This document shows, piece after piece, positions 33,402 through 42,909 of a stretch of 64,000 nucleotides of DNA (within the stretch, counting starts at the first letter, position 1; each line of letters starts with the position of its first letter). The notes beneath the pieces were generated by a model, which was given only the letters and a program-made list of their open reading frames with translations, searched no databases and was not told the DNA's origin. This stretch comes from Planktosalinus sp963975935 (GTDB lineage Bacteria > Bacteroidota > Bacteroidia > Flavobacteriales > Flavobacteriaceae). The stretch is taken from NCBI GenBank assembly GCA_963975935.1, contig CAXBIQ010000011.1, forward strand, positions 38,545 through 102,544. The letters are read 5' to 3'. The position numbers were made by a program, and so were the translations under genes.

Positions 33402-34340
33402 ATGAATTCATTTAAAGAGGATATCCTGTCAGGGCTCAGGAAAGAACAAAAAACCCTGCCTTCAAGATATTTTTACGATAAAAAAGGAGATGCGCTCTTT
33501 CAACAAATTATGCATATGGAAAGCTACTATCTGCCGGGTTGCGAACGTGAAATCATTGAAAAACAAAGCGCAGATATTGCTAAAATCCTGAAAGAACACA
33601 ATCCGCACTGGAATATCGTCGAACTGGGAGCCGGAGACGGGACCAAAACAGCTGTATTTCTAAAAAAACTGGATGAAAGTGAAGTTTCTATGCGTTATAC
33701 GGCTCTGGACATTTCGCCCAATATACTGAAAGAAAACAAAGCCAATGTAACCGCCGCTATTCCACAACTTGAAGTAGAAAGCGTTGCAGGAAATTATTTT
33801 GAAACCTGTGATGAAGTCCTCAAAAAACAATCCCATAATTTAATCCTCTTTCTGGGGAGTACAATTGGGAATTACAATAAGGAACGTGCCAATGAATTTT
33901 TGCAATGGCTCTATAAGGGAATGAAAAAAAATGACCTCATCCTCATTGCCTTTGACTTAAAAAAGCACCCAAAAACTATCCTGAATGCATATAATGACAA
34001 AGAAGGGATCACCAAAGCCTTTAACCTGAACCTGCTCACACGCATCAACCGTGAACTCAATGCCGGTTTTGACGTAAATGCTTTTGATCATTATCCATAT
34101 TACGATCCCCTTTCAGGCAACTGTTTGAGTTTTTTGGTCAGTCTAAAAAAACAAAGCGTAACTATCGGTAACGAAAACATATCTTTTTATAAAAACGAAG
34201 TCATTCACACCGAGATATCCAAAAAATACCATTTAGATGACATCGGGCAATTGAGCAGGGAAAACAGCTTTGAACCGGTAAAGCACTTTATTGATTCAAA
34301 ACGTTATTACTCCCTGAGTTTACTGCGGCGAAATGGTTAA
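33402..34340 (+). CDS. egtD: L-histidine N-alpha-methyltransferase
   Basis: Forms hercynine (trimethyl-histidine) from histidine and three S-adenosylmethionine. 312 residues. The EgtD family start is visible (SGLRKEQKTLPSRYFYDKKG, then GDALFQQIM and YYLPGCERE), with the SAM-binding motif VELGAGDGTK and the later LGSTIGNY. It supplies the substrate of EgtB, encoded just upstream. It is the last gene of the four-gene set; the efflux operon converges on it 40 bases later. Confidence 0.95.
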   Translation: MNSFKEDILSGLRKEQKTLPSRYFYDKKGDALFQQIMHMESYYLPGCEREIIEKQSADIAKILKEHNPHWNIVELGAGDGTKTAVFLKKLDESEVSMRYTALDISPNILKENKANVTAAIPQLEVESVAGNYFETCDEVLKKQSHNLILFLGSTIGNYNKERANEFLQWLYKGMKKNDLILIAFDLKKHPKTILNAYNDKEGITKAFNLNLLTRINRELNAGFDVNAFDHYPYYDPLSGNCLSFLVSLKKQSVTIGNENISFYKNEVIHTEISKKYHLDDIGQLSRENSFEPVKHFIDSKRYYSLSLLRRNG

Positions 34341-34380
34341 TATTAAAGGCTTCTTTTAGATGTTTTAATCAGGAAAAAAA

Positions 34381-35796
34381 CTATTCCTTTCCACCACCCA
34401 GGGCACGGTACAATTCCACTACTGCCTGCATTTGTTCAAAGCGCGTGGTGGTTATGCGCACTTCAGCATTCAATGCATTTTCACGAGCTGTTAATACTTC
34501 CAGGTAGTTGGCAAGTCCGTTGTCCAGCAATTCTTCAGAATATCGGGTCGCGGTATCATAGGCTTCAAATTCTTTGGTGCTAAATCCAATCTTTTCTTCA
34601 GCTGCAGCGTAGGAATACAATGCATCAGACACTTCCCTTTCTGCAGTGAGTAATGCCTGCTTAAACCTGAGGTAAGCGATTTCTTGTTGTGATTGTGCCA
34701 CTTCAAATTGTGTTTTAATTTGACGTCTGTTTAGCAGCGGTTGTGCCAGTGAGCCCACAAATGTGGCAAATATGGAATTGGCGCTCAAGAGACGATCGAG
34801 TTCCAAACTTTGAAATCCGGAGGTAGCTGTTATCCTCAAAGAAGGATAAAAATTACTTCGGGCAACATTACTCATTTCAAAAGCTTCCAAAAGTTGGTAT
34901 TCCGCAGCGATAACATCAGGACGATTTCTCAGTAATTGAACAGGATAGCCTGTGTTAAGGTCAGCTACAACTTCCTGTTCTTCCAGGCGACTCCTTTCAA
35001 TATCAGCCGGGCTGCTTCCCAGTAAAATAGAAAAGGTATTTTCGGTGAGAGCAATATCGCGCTTCAAATCAATGCGAAGCACTTCTGCATTATACAGTTG
35101 GGCTTCGGTTTGTTTTACGGCAACTTCGGTTACAATTCCTGCTTCTTTCAGAGCTTCTGTAGTTTCCAGACTGCTGCTACGGTTTGCTATTGTTTTTTCA
35201 ACAATTTCTAATTGAGCATCCAATGTAAGCAACTGGTAGTAAACCGTTGCTATTTGTGCCACCAATTCTGTTTTAACGGCCTGATGTGCTGCCACAGACT
35301 GCAAATAACCCGCTTCTGAGGCACGCTTATTACTGCGTATTTTTCCCCAGACATCAGCCTCCCACGCCATATTGCCCGTGAGTTCATATTGGGTAATATT
35401 TCCGTCAAAGATGGACCCGAACTGACTGTTTCCGGAAAGTTCCTGATGGGTTACCCCGGCGTTAAGATCCAACGTGGGAAGGTATCCTGCTTTTCCCTGA
35501 CGGAAGTATGCATTTGCTGTCTCGATTTGCTGAAGTGCCACACGAATATCCAGGTTATTATGCAAACCTTCTTCAATATAATTTTTCAGATAGGTGTCTG
35601 TAAAAAGTTCGCGCCAAGATACTTCTCCAAGGCTCAGACTGTCTTTCGGAATTTGGTCTGTTCGGAAAAACGATTCATCAGCAACCTGTGGACGTTCATA
35701 GTCTTTGGCTACAAAACAGCCCTGAAGAGTTAAGGCTATTGTTACTAAAAACAATGTTCTGAAGCATATTTGTTTTATAAGTCTTATACCTTTCAT
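34381..35796 (-). CDS. RND efflux outer-membrane factor (NodT/TolC family lipoprotein)
   Basis: 471 residues with a lipoprotein signal (LTLQGC, Cys at about 27), then two OEP repeats rich in long helices. Typical stretches are YKQPEVE-like KDYERPQVADESFFR at the N-terminus and NLDIRVALQQIETANAYFRQGKAGYLPTLD. It forms the outer-membrane channel of the tripartite pump with the two genes upstream (8-base gap to the permease). The last gene of the operon. Confidence 0.94.
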   Translation of the reverse strand: MKGIRLIKQICFRTLFLVTIALTLQGCFVAKDYERPQVADESFFRTDQIPKDSLSLGEVSWRELFTDTYLKNYIEEGLHNNLDIRVALQQIETANAYFRQGKAGYLPTLDLNAGVTHQELSGNSQFGSIFDGNITQYELTGNMAWEADVWGKIRSNKRASEAGYLQSVAAHQAVKTELVAQIATVYYQLLTLDAQLEIVEKTIANRSSSLETTEALKEAGIVTEVAVKQTEAQLYNAEVLRIDLKRDIALTENTFSILLGSSPADIERSRLEEQEVVADLNTGYPVQLLRNRPDVIAAEYQLLEAFEMSNVARSNFYPSLRITATSGFQSLELDRLLSANSIFATFVGSLAQPLLNRRQIKTQFEVAQSQQEIAYLRFKQALLTAEREVSDALYSYAAAEEKIGFSTKEFEAYDTATRYSEELLDNGLANYLEVLTARENALNAEVRITTTRFEQMQAVVELYRALGGGKE

Positions 35797-35804
35797 ACGT
35801 CAAT

Positions 35805-38800
35805 TTATTCTTTGATAGTGACAACTTTTCCCGGGCGCAGTCGTTCTTCCAGCCATTGGAAAATGACAAACAACACAGGGATAATGAAGACCCCGACGAG
35901 TGTTCCAACGAGTAGGCCACCCGCTGCACCTGTCCCTATTGATTTATTTCCCTGTGCACCAACACCAGAAGCCAATACCAGGGGCAATAAACCAAGAATA
36001 AAGGCAAATGAAGTCATTAATATGGGACGCAGGCGCACACGTGCACCGTCGATAGCACTATCAATTATAGACATGCCCTGTTCACGCCGTTGTCTTGCAA
36101 ACTCAACGATTAGGATGGCATTTTTGGCCAGTAAACCCACAAGCATAATCAAGGCAATTTGAAAATAGATATTGTTTTGCAGGCCGGAAACCATTGTAGT
36201 TAAGTAAGCTCCGGCGACTCCAATGGGTAAAGAGAAAATAACCGATAACGGAAGGATAAAGCTTTCATATTGGGCTGCGAGCAGAAAATAGACAAAGACA
36301 ATACTCAGCATAAAAATAAGTATGGCCTGTCCGGACGAAGCAATTTCCTCACGGGTAATCCCGGAATAGGCTACGCTGTAATCAGCAGGCAAACTTTGAG
36401 CCGCAACCCTGTCAATGGCTGCGATTGCATCTCCCGAACTATATCCGGGAGCCGCTGATCCATTAATGGTAACTGAATTATAGAGGTTAAACCGATTTAC
36501 TGTTTGTGGCCCGTACACCCTGTTTAAAGTCACAAACTGGGAAAGGGGTGCCATTTCATTGCTAGAGGTTTTGACAAACATTGTGTTCAAGCTTTCAATA
36601 TTGTCCCGATCTTCGGGCAAGGCTTGAACAAACACACGGAATTGCTTTCCAAACCGGCTAAAATCTGATGCATAAAAACCACCTACATAGCCCTGTAAGG
36701 TTGAAAGAATGTCATTGACTGTTACACCGGACTCTTTTGCTTTAGCGATATCAATTTCCATTTCCAGTTGGGGAAAATCAGTACTAAAAGAATTTGAAGC
36801 AAACGCAATGGAAGGTTCCTGATTGAGTGCTGCCACAAAATCTGACGCATTGGCATCCAGGTCTTTCAATTCGCCTGAAAGACGGTCCAGCAATTGCATT
36901 TCAAAACCATCAGCACTACCGAAGCCGGGAACACTGGGGGGTGTAAAATAAATAATATTCGCTTCTGCTACCGTGGCCGATTTTTCATTCAGTTTGGCTA
37001 CTATGGCATCAATTGAGGTAGCTTCTGTTGTACGGTTATCCCAATCTTCCAGAATGATAAAACCAAGTGCATAAGAGCTTCCGGCACCTGAAAAGAAATT
37101 CCTTCCGCTCACGAGCGTAGCCGTGCGAATACCTTCTATGGATTCCATTTGTGCATATAAATCTTCTGTTACCTTGTAAGTTCTGTCAAGAGATGCACCG
37201 GGTGGTAGTTCGATGTTGACAAATACAACACCACGGTCTTCTGTGGGCACAAACCCTTTGGGAATGGTGCTGTCACTCCATATGATAAGTACTACACTTG
37301 CTGCCAGCACCCCAATGGGAATCCATTTGTTTTTAATCAGGAATCCAAGTGAGCGGGTATATTTGGCTCGTGATGCATTAAAACCGGCATTAAACGCAAT
37401 GAAAAAACGTTGCAAAAGGTTTGGTTTCTTCCCTTCTTTATTGTGCTTCGGTTTTAAAAAGATAGCACACAGTGCCGGGCTTAAAGTCAAAGCAACCACT
37501 GCAGAAATAAGGATTGCAATAATAAGCGTTACGCCAAACTGTTCATAAAACACTCCGGAAGGCCCTTGAATAAATGTAATGGGGACATATACAGCAGCCA
37601 TAACAAGTGTAATCGAAATAATGGCTCCTGTTATTTCGCTCATCGCGGAAACGGAAGCTTCATGGGCATTGTCCATGCCGTCTTCCATTTTTGCATAGAT
37701 GGCTTCTACAACTACAATGGCATCATCTACCACGATACCAATTGCAAGAATCAATGCAAAAAGTGTCAAAAGGTTAATGGAATAGCCTAAAATACCCAGA
37801 AAAAAGAAAGTTCCTATGATGGAAACCGGAACCGCAATAGCGGGAATAAGTGTAGTGCGGAAGTTTTGAAGAAACAGAAAAACCACCAGGAACACCAGTA
37901 AAAAAGCTTCTATAAGTGTTTTTTGTACTTTGCTGATAGAGGCCGTGAGAAACTTATTAGTATCATAGTTGATAAGGTACTCGATTCCTTCCGGAAAATC
38001 CTGACTAAGGGACTCCAGTTCGACATAAATTTCTTCAATGATTTCCTGTGCATTGGAACCCGGTGTTTGAAAGATTCCGAAACTCATTGCAGGATAGCCT
38101 TTGGATTTGCCCAGAGTATTATAAGAAAAAGCGTCAAGTTCTACTTTGGCGACATCTTTTAAACGCAGAAAATTTCCGTCACCGGTGGCTTTGATAATGA
38201 TATTCTCATACTCATCAGCGGTTTTATAACGTCCTTTATATTTAATTACATATTCAAAAGACTCCCCGGCATTTTGACCCAGGGAGCCTGCGGCGGCTTC
38301 CAGACTTTGTTCTCCTATCGCTGCGATAACTTCATTTGTGGTTAACCCGTAATTTGCCATTTTAGCAGGGTCGAGCCATACACGCATGGCATAATCCTTG
38401 CCTCCAAAAACATTCATATTTCCAACGCCGTTGATACGCTGTATAGCCGGTTTTACATTGATGTTAAGGTAATTTTGAATATATGTGTCGTCATATTCAG
38501 GATTGGTGGATAATAAAGAAGCATATAATAATGCAGAACTTTGCTGTTTTGAGGTAATAACACCTGCACGAATAACTTCTGAAGGCAATACCGCATTAGC
38601 TCTTGAAACCCTGTTTTGGACATTTACCGCAGCAATATCAGGGTCATAACCCTGTTCAAAAAACACATTGATGGTTGCAGAACCATTGTTACTTGCTGTT
38701 GAAGTAATGTATGTCATACCTTCCACCCCATTTACCTGTTCCTCAATGGGAATCAGAACACTCTCTAAAATAGTCTCAGCATTTGCTCCGGGATAACTGG

Positions 38801-38939
38801 CTGAAATTTGCACGGTGGGTGGGGCGATGTCAGGATACTGCGTTACGGGTAGTTCCTGTAAACCCAATATCCCCAGGATAACAATAATAATGGATACTAC
38901 TGAAGATAATACCGGCCTGTCTATGAATTGCTTTAACAT
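35805..38939 (-). CDS. RND efflux transporter permease (HAE1/AcrB type)
   Basis: 1044 residues with twelve membrane helices and two large periplasmic loops, the full AcrB-type length. Proton-relay Asp pair in GIVVDDAIVVVEAI (helix 4), and family motifs PTVQISASYPGANAETI at the N-terminus and GVAGAYLTTMVSGLQNNIYFQ near the end. Moves amphiphilic drugs, bile salts or dyes out using the proton gradient. Stop and start codons of the adaptor gene upstream overlap it by one base (TAATG). Confidence 0.97.
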   Translation of the reverse strand: MLKQFIDRPVLSSVVSIIIVILGILGLQELPVTQYPDIAPPTVQISASYPGANAETILESVLIPIEEQVNGVEGMTYITSTASNNGSATINVFFEQGYDPDIAAVNVQNRVSRANAVLPSEVIRAGVITSKQQSSALLYASLLSTNPEYDDTYIQNYLNINVKPAIQRINGVGNMNVFGGKDYAMRVWLDPAKMANYGLTTNEVIAAIGEQSLEAAAGSLGQNAGESFEYVIKYKGRYKTADEYENIIIKATGDGNFLRLKDVAKVELDAFSYNTLGKSKGYPAMSFGIFQTPGSNAQEIIEEIYVELESLSQDFPEGIEYLINYDTNKFLTASISKVQKTLIEAFLLVFLVVFLFLQNFRTTLIPAIAVPVSIIGTFFFLGILGYSINLLTLFALILAIGIVVDDAIVVVEAIYAKMEDGMDNAHEASVSAMSEITGAIISITLVMAAVYVPITFIQGPSGVFYEQFGVTLIIAILISAVVALTLSPALCAIFLKPKHNKEGKKPNLLQRFFIAFNAGFNASRAKYTRSLGFLIKNKWIPIGVLAASVVLIIWSDSTIPKGFVPTEDRGVVFVNIELPPGASLDRTYKVTEDLYAQMESIEGIRTATLVSGRNFFSGAGSSYALGFIILEDWDNRTTEATSIDAIVAKLNEKSATVAEANIIYFTPPSVPGFGSADGFEMQLLDRLSGELKDLDANASDFVAALNQEPSIAFASNSFSTDFPQLEMEIDIAKAKESGVTVNDILSTLQGYVGGFYASDFSRFGKQFRVFVQALPEDRDNIESLNTMFVKTSSNEMAPLSQFVTLNRVYGPQTVNRFNLYNSVTINGSAAPGYSSGDAIAAIDRVAAQSLPADYSVAYSGITREEIASSGQAILIFMLSIVFVYFLLAAQYESFILPLSVIFSLPIGVAGAYLTTMVSGLQNNIYFQIALIMLVGLLAKNAILIVEFARQRREQGMSIIDSAIDGARVRLRPILMTSFAFILGLLPLVLASGVGAQGNKSIGTGAAGGLLVGTLVGVFIIPVLFVIFQWLEERLRPGKVVTIKE

Positions 38940-40051
38940 TATTGAAAGACTGTATTAAAGGATTCTACAATACTGTCAAAGGCTACCGGCTTACTTTCAA
39001 TAGTTGTGTTATTACGTAATTTACTCACACCCTGTCCTACTATCACATCACCTTCCTTAATGCCGGACCGTATGATAGCAATATTTTTTACACGTTCAAC
39101 CAGTTCAACAGGGGTTGATATAGCAAGTGTATCATCCTGAATTTTATACACATAGACGACACCTTGTTGTTCATAGGTAGCAGACTCGGGTACTACCGGA
39201 ACATTTTTGTACTCTTTGGGAACTCTGATTGTTCCGCTACTTCCATTTGCCAAAAGACGGTTTGGATTGGGGAAAAGCGCCCGGAAACTTACTGTTCCCG
39301 TGTTTCTGTCAATCTGCCCGGTGACTGTTTCCACGGTTCCTTGTTCTTCATAGGTACTTCCGTTTGCTAAAATCAGTTCCACTTTGGGGAGATTTTTTAT
39401 TTTTTCTGCCAAGTTGGTTCCAGAGGCAGTCTCAATAAAATTGAGATACTCCCGTTCATTCATCGAAAAATAAGCATATACATTTTCAATTGCTGCAACT
39501 GTTGTTAGTGGTGTTGCGTCTCCAGGGCTTACCAATGCACCGTTTCTAAAGGGAATAGAACCCACATACCCCTCAACAGGGCTCTTGATTGTAGCATACC
39601 CTATATTTGCCGCAATGCTGTTATAAGCGCTCTTTGCCTGGGCCAGCCGAGCTTTTGCAGTTTCAAGTTGAACGTTGCTTATGATGTTTTTTTCCACCAG
39701 CGGATGCAGTTTATCCACCTCTACCTGTGCGGCATTTACATTTGCCTGGGCAGCTTCGGCATCTTGTGACAAAGATTGGGTTTCCAATTTAAAAAGAGGT
39801 TTTCCCTTTTTTACTGCCTCTCCTTCATCAACCAGTACTTCCGTTATATACCCGGAAACTTTTGCACGCACTTCACTATTAGTCGTTCCCTCTATACGGG
39901 TTGGATAACTACTATAAGATGTGATGGTCTTTAAGGGGATTTCAATTACAGGATACTCTCCAACCTCTTGTGCAGGTTGCTCCTGCTTGTCCCCACAGGA
40001 TTGCAAGAACAAAAAAAAGGATAGTGATAATAAAAATATTGATTGTTTCAT
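38939..40051 (-). CDS. RND efflux periplasmic adaptor (membrane-fusion lipoprotein)
   Basis: 370 residues: lipoprotein signal (LFLQSC, Cys at about 19), barrel-sandwich hybrid domain (VRAKVSGYITEVLVDEGEAVKKGKPLFKL), alpha-hairpin (about 90-150), then the second half of the lipoyl domain (ATIKSPVEGYVGSIPFRNGALV) and beta-barrel plus membrane-proximal domain. Connects permease and outer-membrane channel. It is transcribed right after the regulator gene (28-base gap) and overlaps the permease by one base. Confidence 0.95.
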   Translation of the reverse strand: MKQSIFLLSLSFFLFLQSCGDKQEQPAQEVGEYPVIEIPLKTITSYSSYPTRIEGTTNSEVRAKVSGYITEVLVDEGEAVKKGKPLFKLETQSLSQDAEAAQANVNAAQVEVDKLHPLVEKNIISNVQLETAKARLAQAKSAYNSIAANIGYATIKSPVEGYVGSIPFRNGALVSPGDATPLTTVAAIENVYAYFSMNEREYLNFIETASGTNLAEKIKNLPKVELILANGSTYEEQGTVETVTGQIDRNTGTVSFRALFPNPNRLLANGSSGTIRVPKEYKNVPVVPESATYEQQGVVYVYKIQDDTLAISTPVELVERVKNIAIIRSGIKEGDVIVGQGVSKLRNNTTIESKPVAFDSIVESFNTVFQ

Positions 40052-40079
40052 AGTAACTAAGGGTGGTATATATAATCAA

Positions 40080-40562
40080 TTATGGTTTATTGGTAGAAAC
40101 ATTTTCCAGTTTGTGAAGGGTTTCTTCCAATGTTATTTTTATCTGATGAAGATGATCAATGTAGATGGATGTATAACAAAGGTTATCTTCATAGGTTTTA
40201 ATATCAGTTGCTTTCATAAACCCTGAGGTTTTTTGAAAGAGTCCTATTTCCCTGTCAATTATTTCCATATAATTGGAAAGGCGCAATTTCAGGTGGTCTT
40301 TTTTCTTTTTAAAATACCGTTTTCTGTCACCGGCTTTTGTAAAATATTCAATTTTATTTGTTTGAAGAAGCAACTTGATACTGGTGGAAACAGAACTTTT
40401 GCTTGCTTCGGTCAAATCCATTAATTCCTCAAAAGTAAGCCCATCATTACCGTTTAAAATGAGTATGGCATAGATGCGTGTGGCCAGGGGCGGCAAATGG
40501 TATAGGTTTTCAAAATGAATACCCAGTTCTTCAATGAGTTCTTCTTTCGTGTATGGTGTCAA
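40080..40562 (-). CDS. GbsR/MarR-type transcriptional regulator of the efflux operon
   Basis: 160 residues: winged helix-turn-helix (about 24-85: LATRIYAILILNGNDGLTFEELMDLTEASKSSVSTSIKLLLQ) followed by a basic wing (KAGDRKRYFKKKK) and a long C-terminal dimerisation helix. This is the GbsR subclass of MarR. The start is TTG at 40562 because an in-frame stop lies four codons upstream and no ATG intervenes. First gene of the regulator-adaptor-permease-channel operon; most such proteins repress their own operon and respond to pump substrates. A palindrome just upstream (40596-40621) is the probable operator. Confidence 0.9.
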   Translation of the reverse strand: MTPYTKEELIEELGIHFENLYHLPPLATRIYAILILNGNDGLTFEELMDLTEASKSSVSTSIKLLLQTNKIEYFTKAGDRKRYFKKKKDHLKLRLSNYMEIIDREIGLFQKTSGFMKATDIKTYEDNLCYTSIYIDHLHQIKITLEETLHKLENVSTNKP

Positions 40563-40595
40563 AACTATGAATTAAATGAGAACCACGAATTTAGC

Positions 40596-40621
40596 TTTAG
40601 TTCGGAACACACCAAACTAAA
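40596..40621. promoter_or_regulatory. Probable operator of the efflux regulator
   Basis: TTTAGTTCGG (40596-40605), six bases, then CCAAACTAAA (40612-40621): a ten-base inverted repeat with a single mismatch, centred about 46 bases upstream of the regulator's start codon. Size and symmetry fit a dimeric MarR/GbsR protein. It is flanked by direct repeats of ACGAATTTA (40585-40593 and 40621-40629). Confidence 0.6.
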
Positions 40622-40740
40622 CGAATTTAAATATTTGTTAAATTTAAAGGAATAGAAAATTCTTCTGAGAAAGAGATTAAATTGAAAATATTACTACAAT
40701 TACTTAAGTTATAGCTCTAAAAATTATTAAGTGAAGAAAA

Positions 40741-41994
40741 TTAAACCACCATTCCCGCTGCGACAGTATCGTTAGTGCTTTCATCAACGAGGATAATACT
40801 TCCCGTAAAACGATTATCACGATAACTGTCCAGCATTAAAGGTCTTGTGGTGCGCAACGTCAATCTTACAATATCATTCATATTGAGGTTTTTGTCGTCT
40901 TTATTCCGCTCATATGTATTGATATTGATTTTATAAACAACATCTTTGATCATTGCACGTTGCTCATTTGTCGTGTGCCTGATGATATATTTAGCCCGTG
41001 GGCGTGCCGGTTGATCGTTCAGCCAGCAAAGCATCACGTCAAACTCTTGTTGCATATCCGGTCTGTTGTTATCTTTTACAATCATGTCTCCACGGCTCAC
41101 ATCAATATCATCCTCAAGTGTCATGGAAACTGACATGGGAGCATACGCCTCTTCAATCTCTTCCTCTCCACAATTGATTGATTTTATAGTTGACATAAAG
41201 CCCGAAGGTAAAACAGCTACCTTGTCACCCACCCTGTAGATTCCACTATCGATGCGGCCGGCATATCCCCGGTAGTCAATAAAGCCTTCACGCTGCGGAC
41301 GTATTACCGTTTGAACAGCAAATCGGGCATCTATTTTATTAATGTCACTGCTTATGTGGACTGTTTCAAGCAAATGTAACAAGGCACCGCCCTGATACCA
41401 TTGCATCTGCTCTGAACGGTTAACAACATTGTCGCCCAGCAAGGCACTGATAGGAATAAACCTGATATCTTTTACATACAATTTTGATGAAAATTCTTCA
41501 AACTGACTGACGATATCATTGAACACCTCTTCAGAAAAATCAACGAGGTCCATTTTATTCACACACACAATCATATGCGGAATCTGCAGAAGGGAAGCAA
41601 TAAATGCGTGACGTTTGGTCTGCTCTATTACTCCGTGACGGGCATCGATAAGAATCAGTGTTGCGTTTGCAGTAGAGGCACCCGTAACCATATTGCGGGT
41701 ATATTGAATATGGCCCGGAGTATCAGCAATAATAAATTTTCGTTTTGGGGTAGTAAAATACCTGTAGGCCACGTCAATGGTTATACCCTGCTCGCGCTCA
41801 TCACGCAATCCATCGGTAAACAATGCCAGATCGACACCTTCCAGACCCTTGCGTTTGCTCGTAGCTTCCACGGCAGCCAGCTGGTCTTCAAAAATGGCTT
41901 TGGAATCATACAGCAAACGACCGATTAAGGTACTTTTTCCGTCATCCACACTTCCTGCGGTTGTAAATCGTAATAGTTGGTTATTGTCAATCAT
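40741..41994 (-). CDS. cysN: Sulfate adenylyltransferase subunit 1 (GTPase)
   Basis: GTPase that drives APS formation by CysD. 417 residues. P-loop GSVDDGKST (14-22), DTPGHIQYTRNM, and NKMD for guanine recognition, with EF-Tu-like domains 2 and 3 after about residue 220. It has no fused CysC (the APS kinase is encoded separately). 9 bases from cysD. Last gene of the operon. Confidence 0.97.
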   Translation of the reverse strand: MIDNNQLLRFTTAGSVDDGKSTLIGRLLYDSKAIFEDQLAAVEATSKRKGLEGVDLALFTDGLRDEREQGITIDVAYRYFTTPKRKFIIADTPGHIQYTRNMVTGASTANATLILIDARHGVIEQTKRHAFIASLLQIPHMIVCVNKMDLVDFSEEVFNDIVSQFEEFSSKLYVKDIRFIPISALLGDNVVNRSEQMQWYQGGALLHLLETVHISSDINKIDARFAVQTVIRPQREGFIDYRGYAGRIDSGIYRVGDKVAVLPSGFMSTIKSINCGEEEIEEAYAPMSVSMTLEDDIDVSRGDMIVKDNNRPDMQQEFDVMLCWLNDQPARPRAKYIIRHTTNEQRAMIKDVVYKININTYERNKDDKNLNMNDIVRLTLRTTRPLMLDSYRDNRFTGSIILVDESTNDTVAAGMVV

Positions 41995-42003
41995 TGTATA
42001 AAT

Positions 42004-42909
42004 TTAAAAGTACCCTTCTTTTTTTCTGTCTTCCATGGCAGACTCGCTGCGTTTGTCATCAGAGCGATTACCACGTTCTGTTTGCCGCATTGCTGAGACC
42101 TCAGCGACTATTTTTTCAAGAGTATCTGCTTCAGATTCAATTCCTCCTGTAATGGTGATGTCTCCAAGGGTTCTGAAGCGGATTTTTTTAATAAAAATTT
42201 CTTCATCTTTCTCAAGTTTCAGATGTTCAGATACCGGAATCCAGGAATTGTTGCGCCATACTACTTGTCGCTCGTGGGCGAAATAGAGTAAAGGAATGTC
42301 AATTTTTTCCCTCAGGATGTAATTCCATACATCCATTTCTGTCCAGTTACTGATAGGAAAAGCCCTGAAGTGTTCCCCTTCAAAATATTTTCCGTTAAAA
42401 ATATTCCACAACTCCGGTCGCTGGTTTTTTGGATCCCATTGTCCAAAATCATCGCGGTGTGAAAAAAAGCGTTCTTTGGCACGTGCTTTTTCTTCATCCC
42501 GTCTTCCGCCACCAATGGCACAATCTATTTTATTAGTTTCAATAGTATCCAGTAAGGTAGTGATTTGAAGTACATTGCGTGTAGCGTTTTTACCGCGTTC
42601 TTCAGCTACCCTGCCTTCATTAATGGAGTTTTGAACTGAGCCCACTAAAAGCTGTACCCCCAGGTCTTTGACAAGTTGATCCCGAAAAGCAATGGTTTCG
42701 GGAAAGTTGTGACCGGTATCAATATGTACCAAAGGAAAGGGGATTTTAGCCGGGAAGAAGGCTTTTTTTGCCAGATGGGTAACAAGTATAGAATCTTTCC
42801 CTCCGGAAAACAAAATCACCGGATTTTCAAACTGGGCCCAAACTTCGCGCAATACATAGATTGCTTCAGATTCCAGTTCGTCTAAGTAATTCAGATAATA
42901 TTTACGCAT
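42004..42909 (-). CDS. cysD: Sulfate adenylyltransferase subunit 2
   Basis: Catalytic ATP sulfurylase subunit of the PAPS-reductase/N-type ATPase fold. 301 residues, close to the 302 of E. coli CysD, with the pyrophosphate loop FSGGKDSILVTHLAKKAF and the QNPELWN-like NQRPELWNIFNG. I set the start at ATG 42909 (MRKYYLNYLDELESEAIYVL), which aligns with the E. coli N-terminus; a TTG five codons upstream is the alternative. The start overlaps the end of cysC by 8 bases. Confidence 0.96.
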   Translation of the reverse strand: MRKYYLNYLDELESEAIYVLREVWAQFENPVILFSGGKDSILVTHLAKKAFFPAKIPFPLVHIDTGHNFPETIAFRDQLVKDLGVQLLVGSVQNSINEGRVAEERGKNATRNVLQITTLLDTIETNKIDCAIGGGRRDEEKARAKERFFSHRDDFGQWDPKNQRPELWNIFNGKYFEGEHFRAFPISNWTEMDVWNYILREKIDIPLLYFAHERQVVWRNNSWIPVSEHLKLEKDEEIFIKKIRFRTLGDITITGGIESEADTLEKIVAEVSAMRQTERGNRSDDKRSESAMEDRKKEGYF

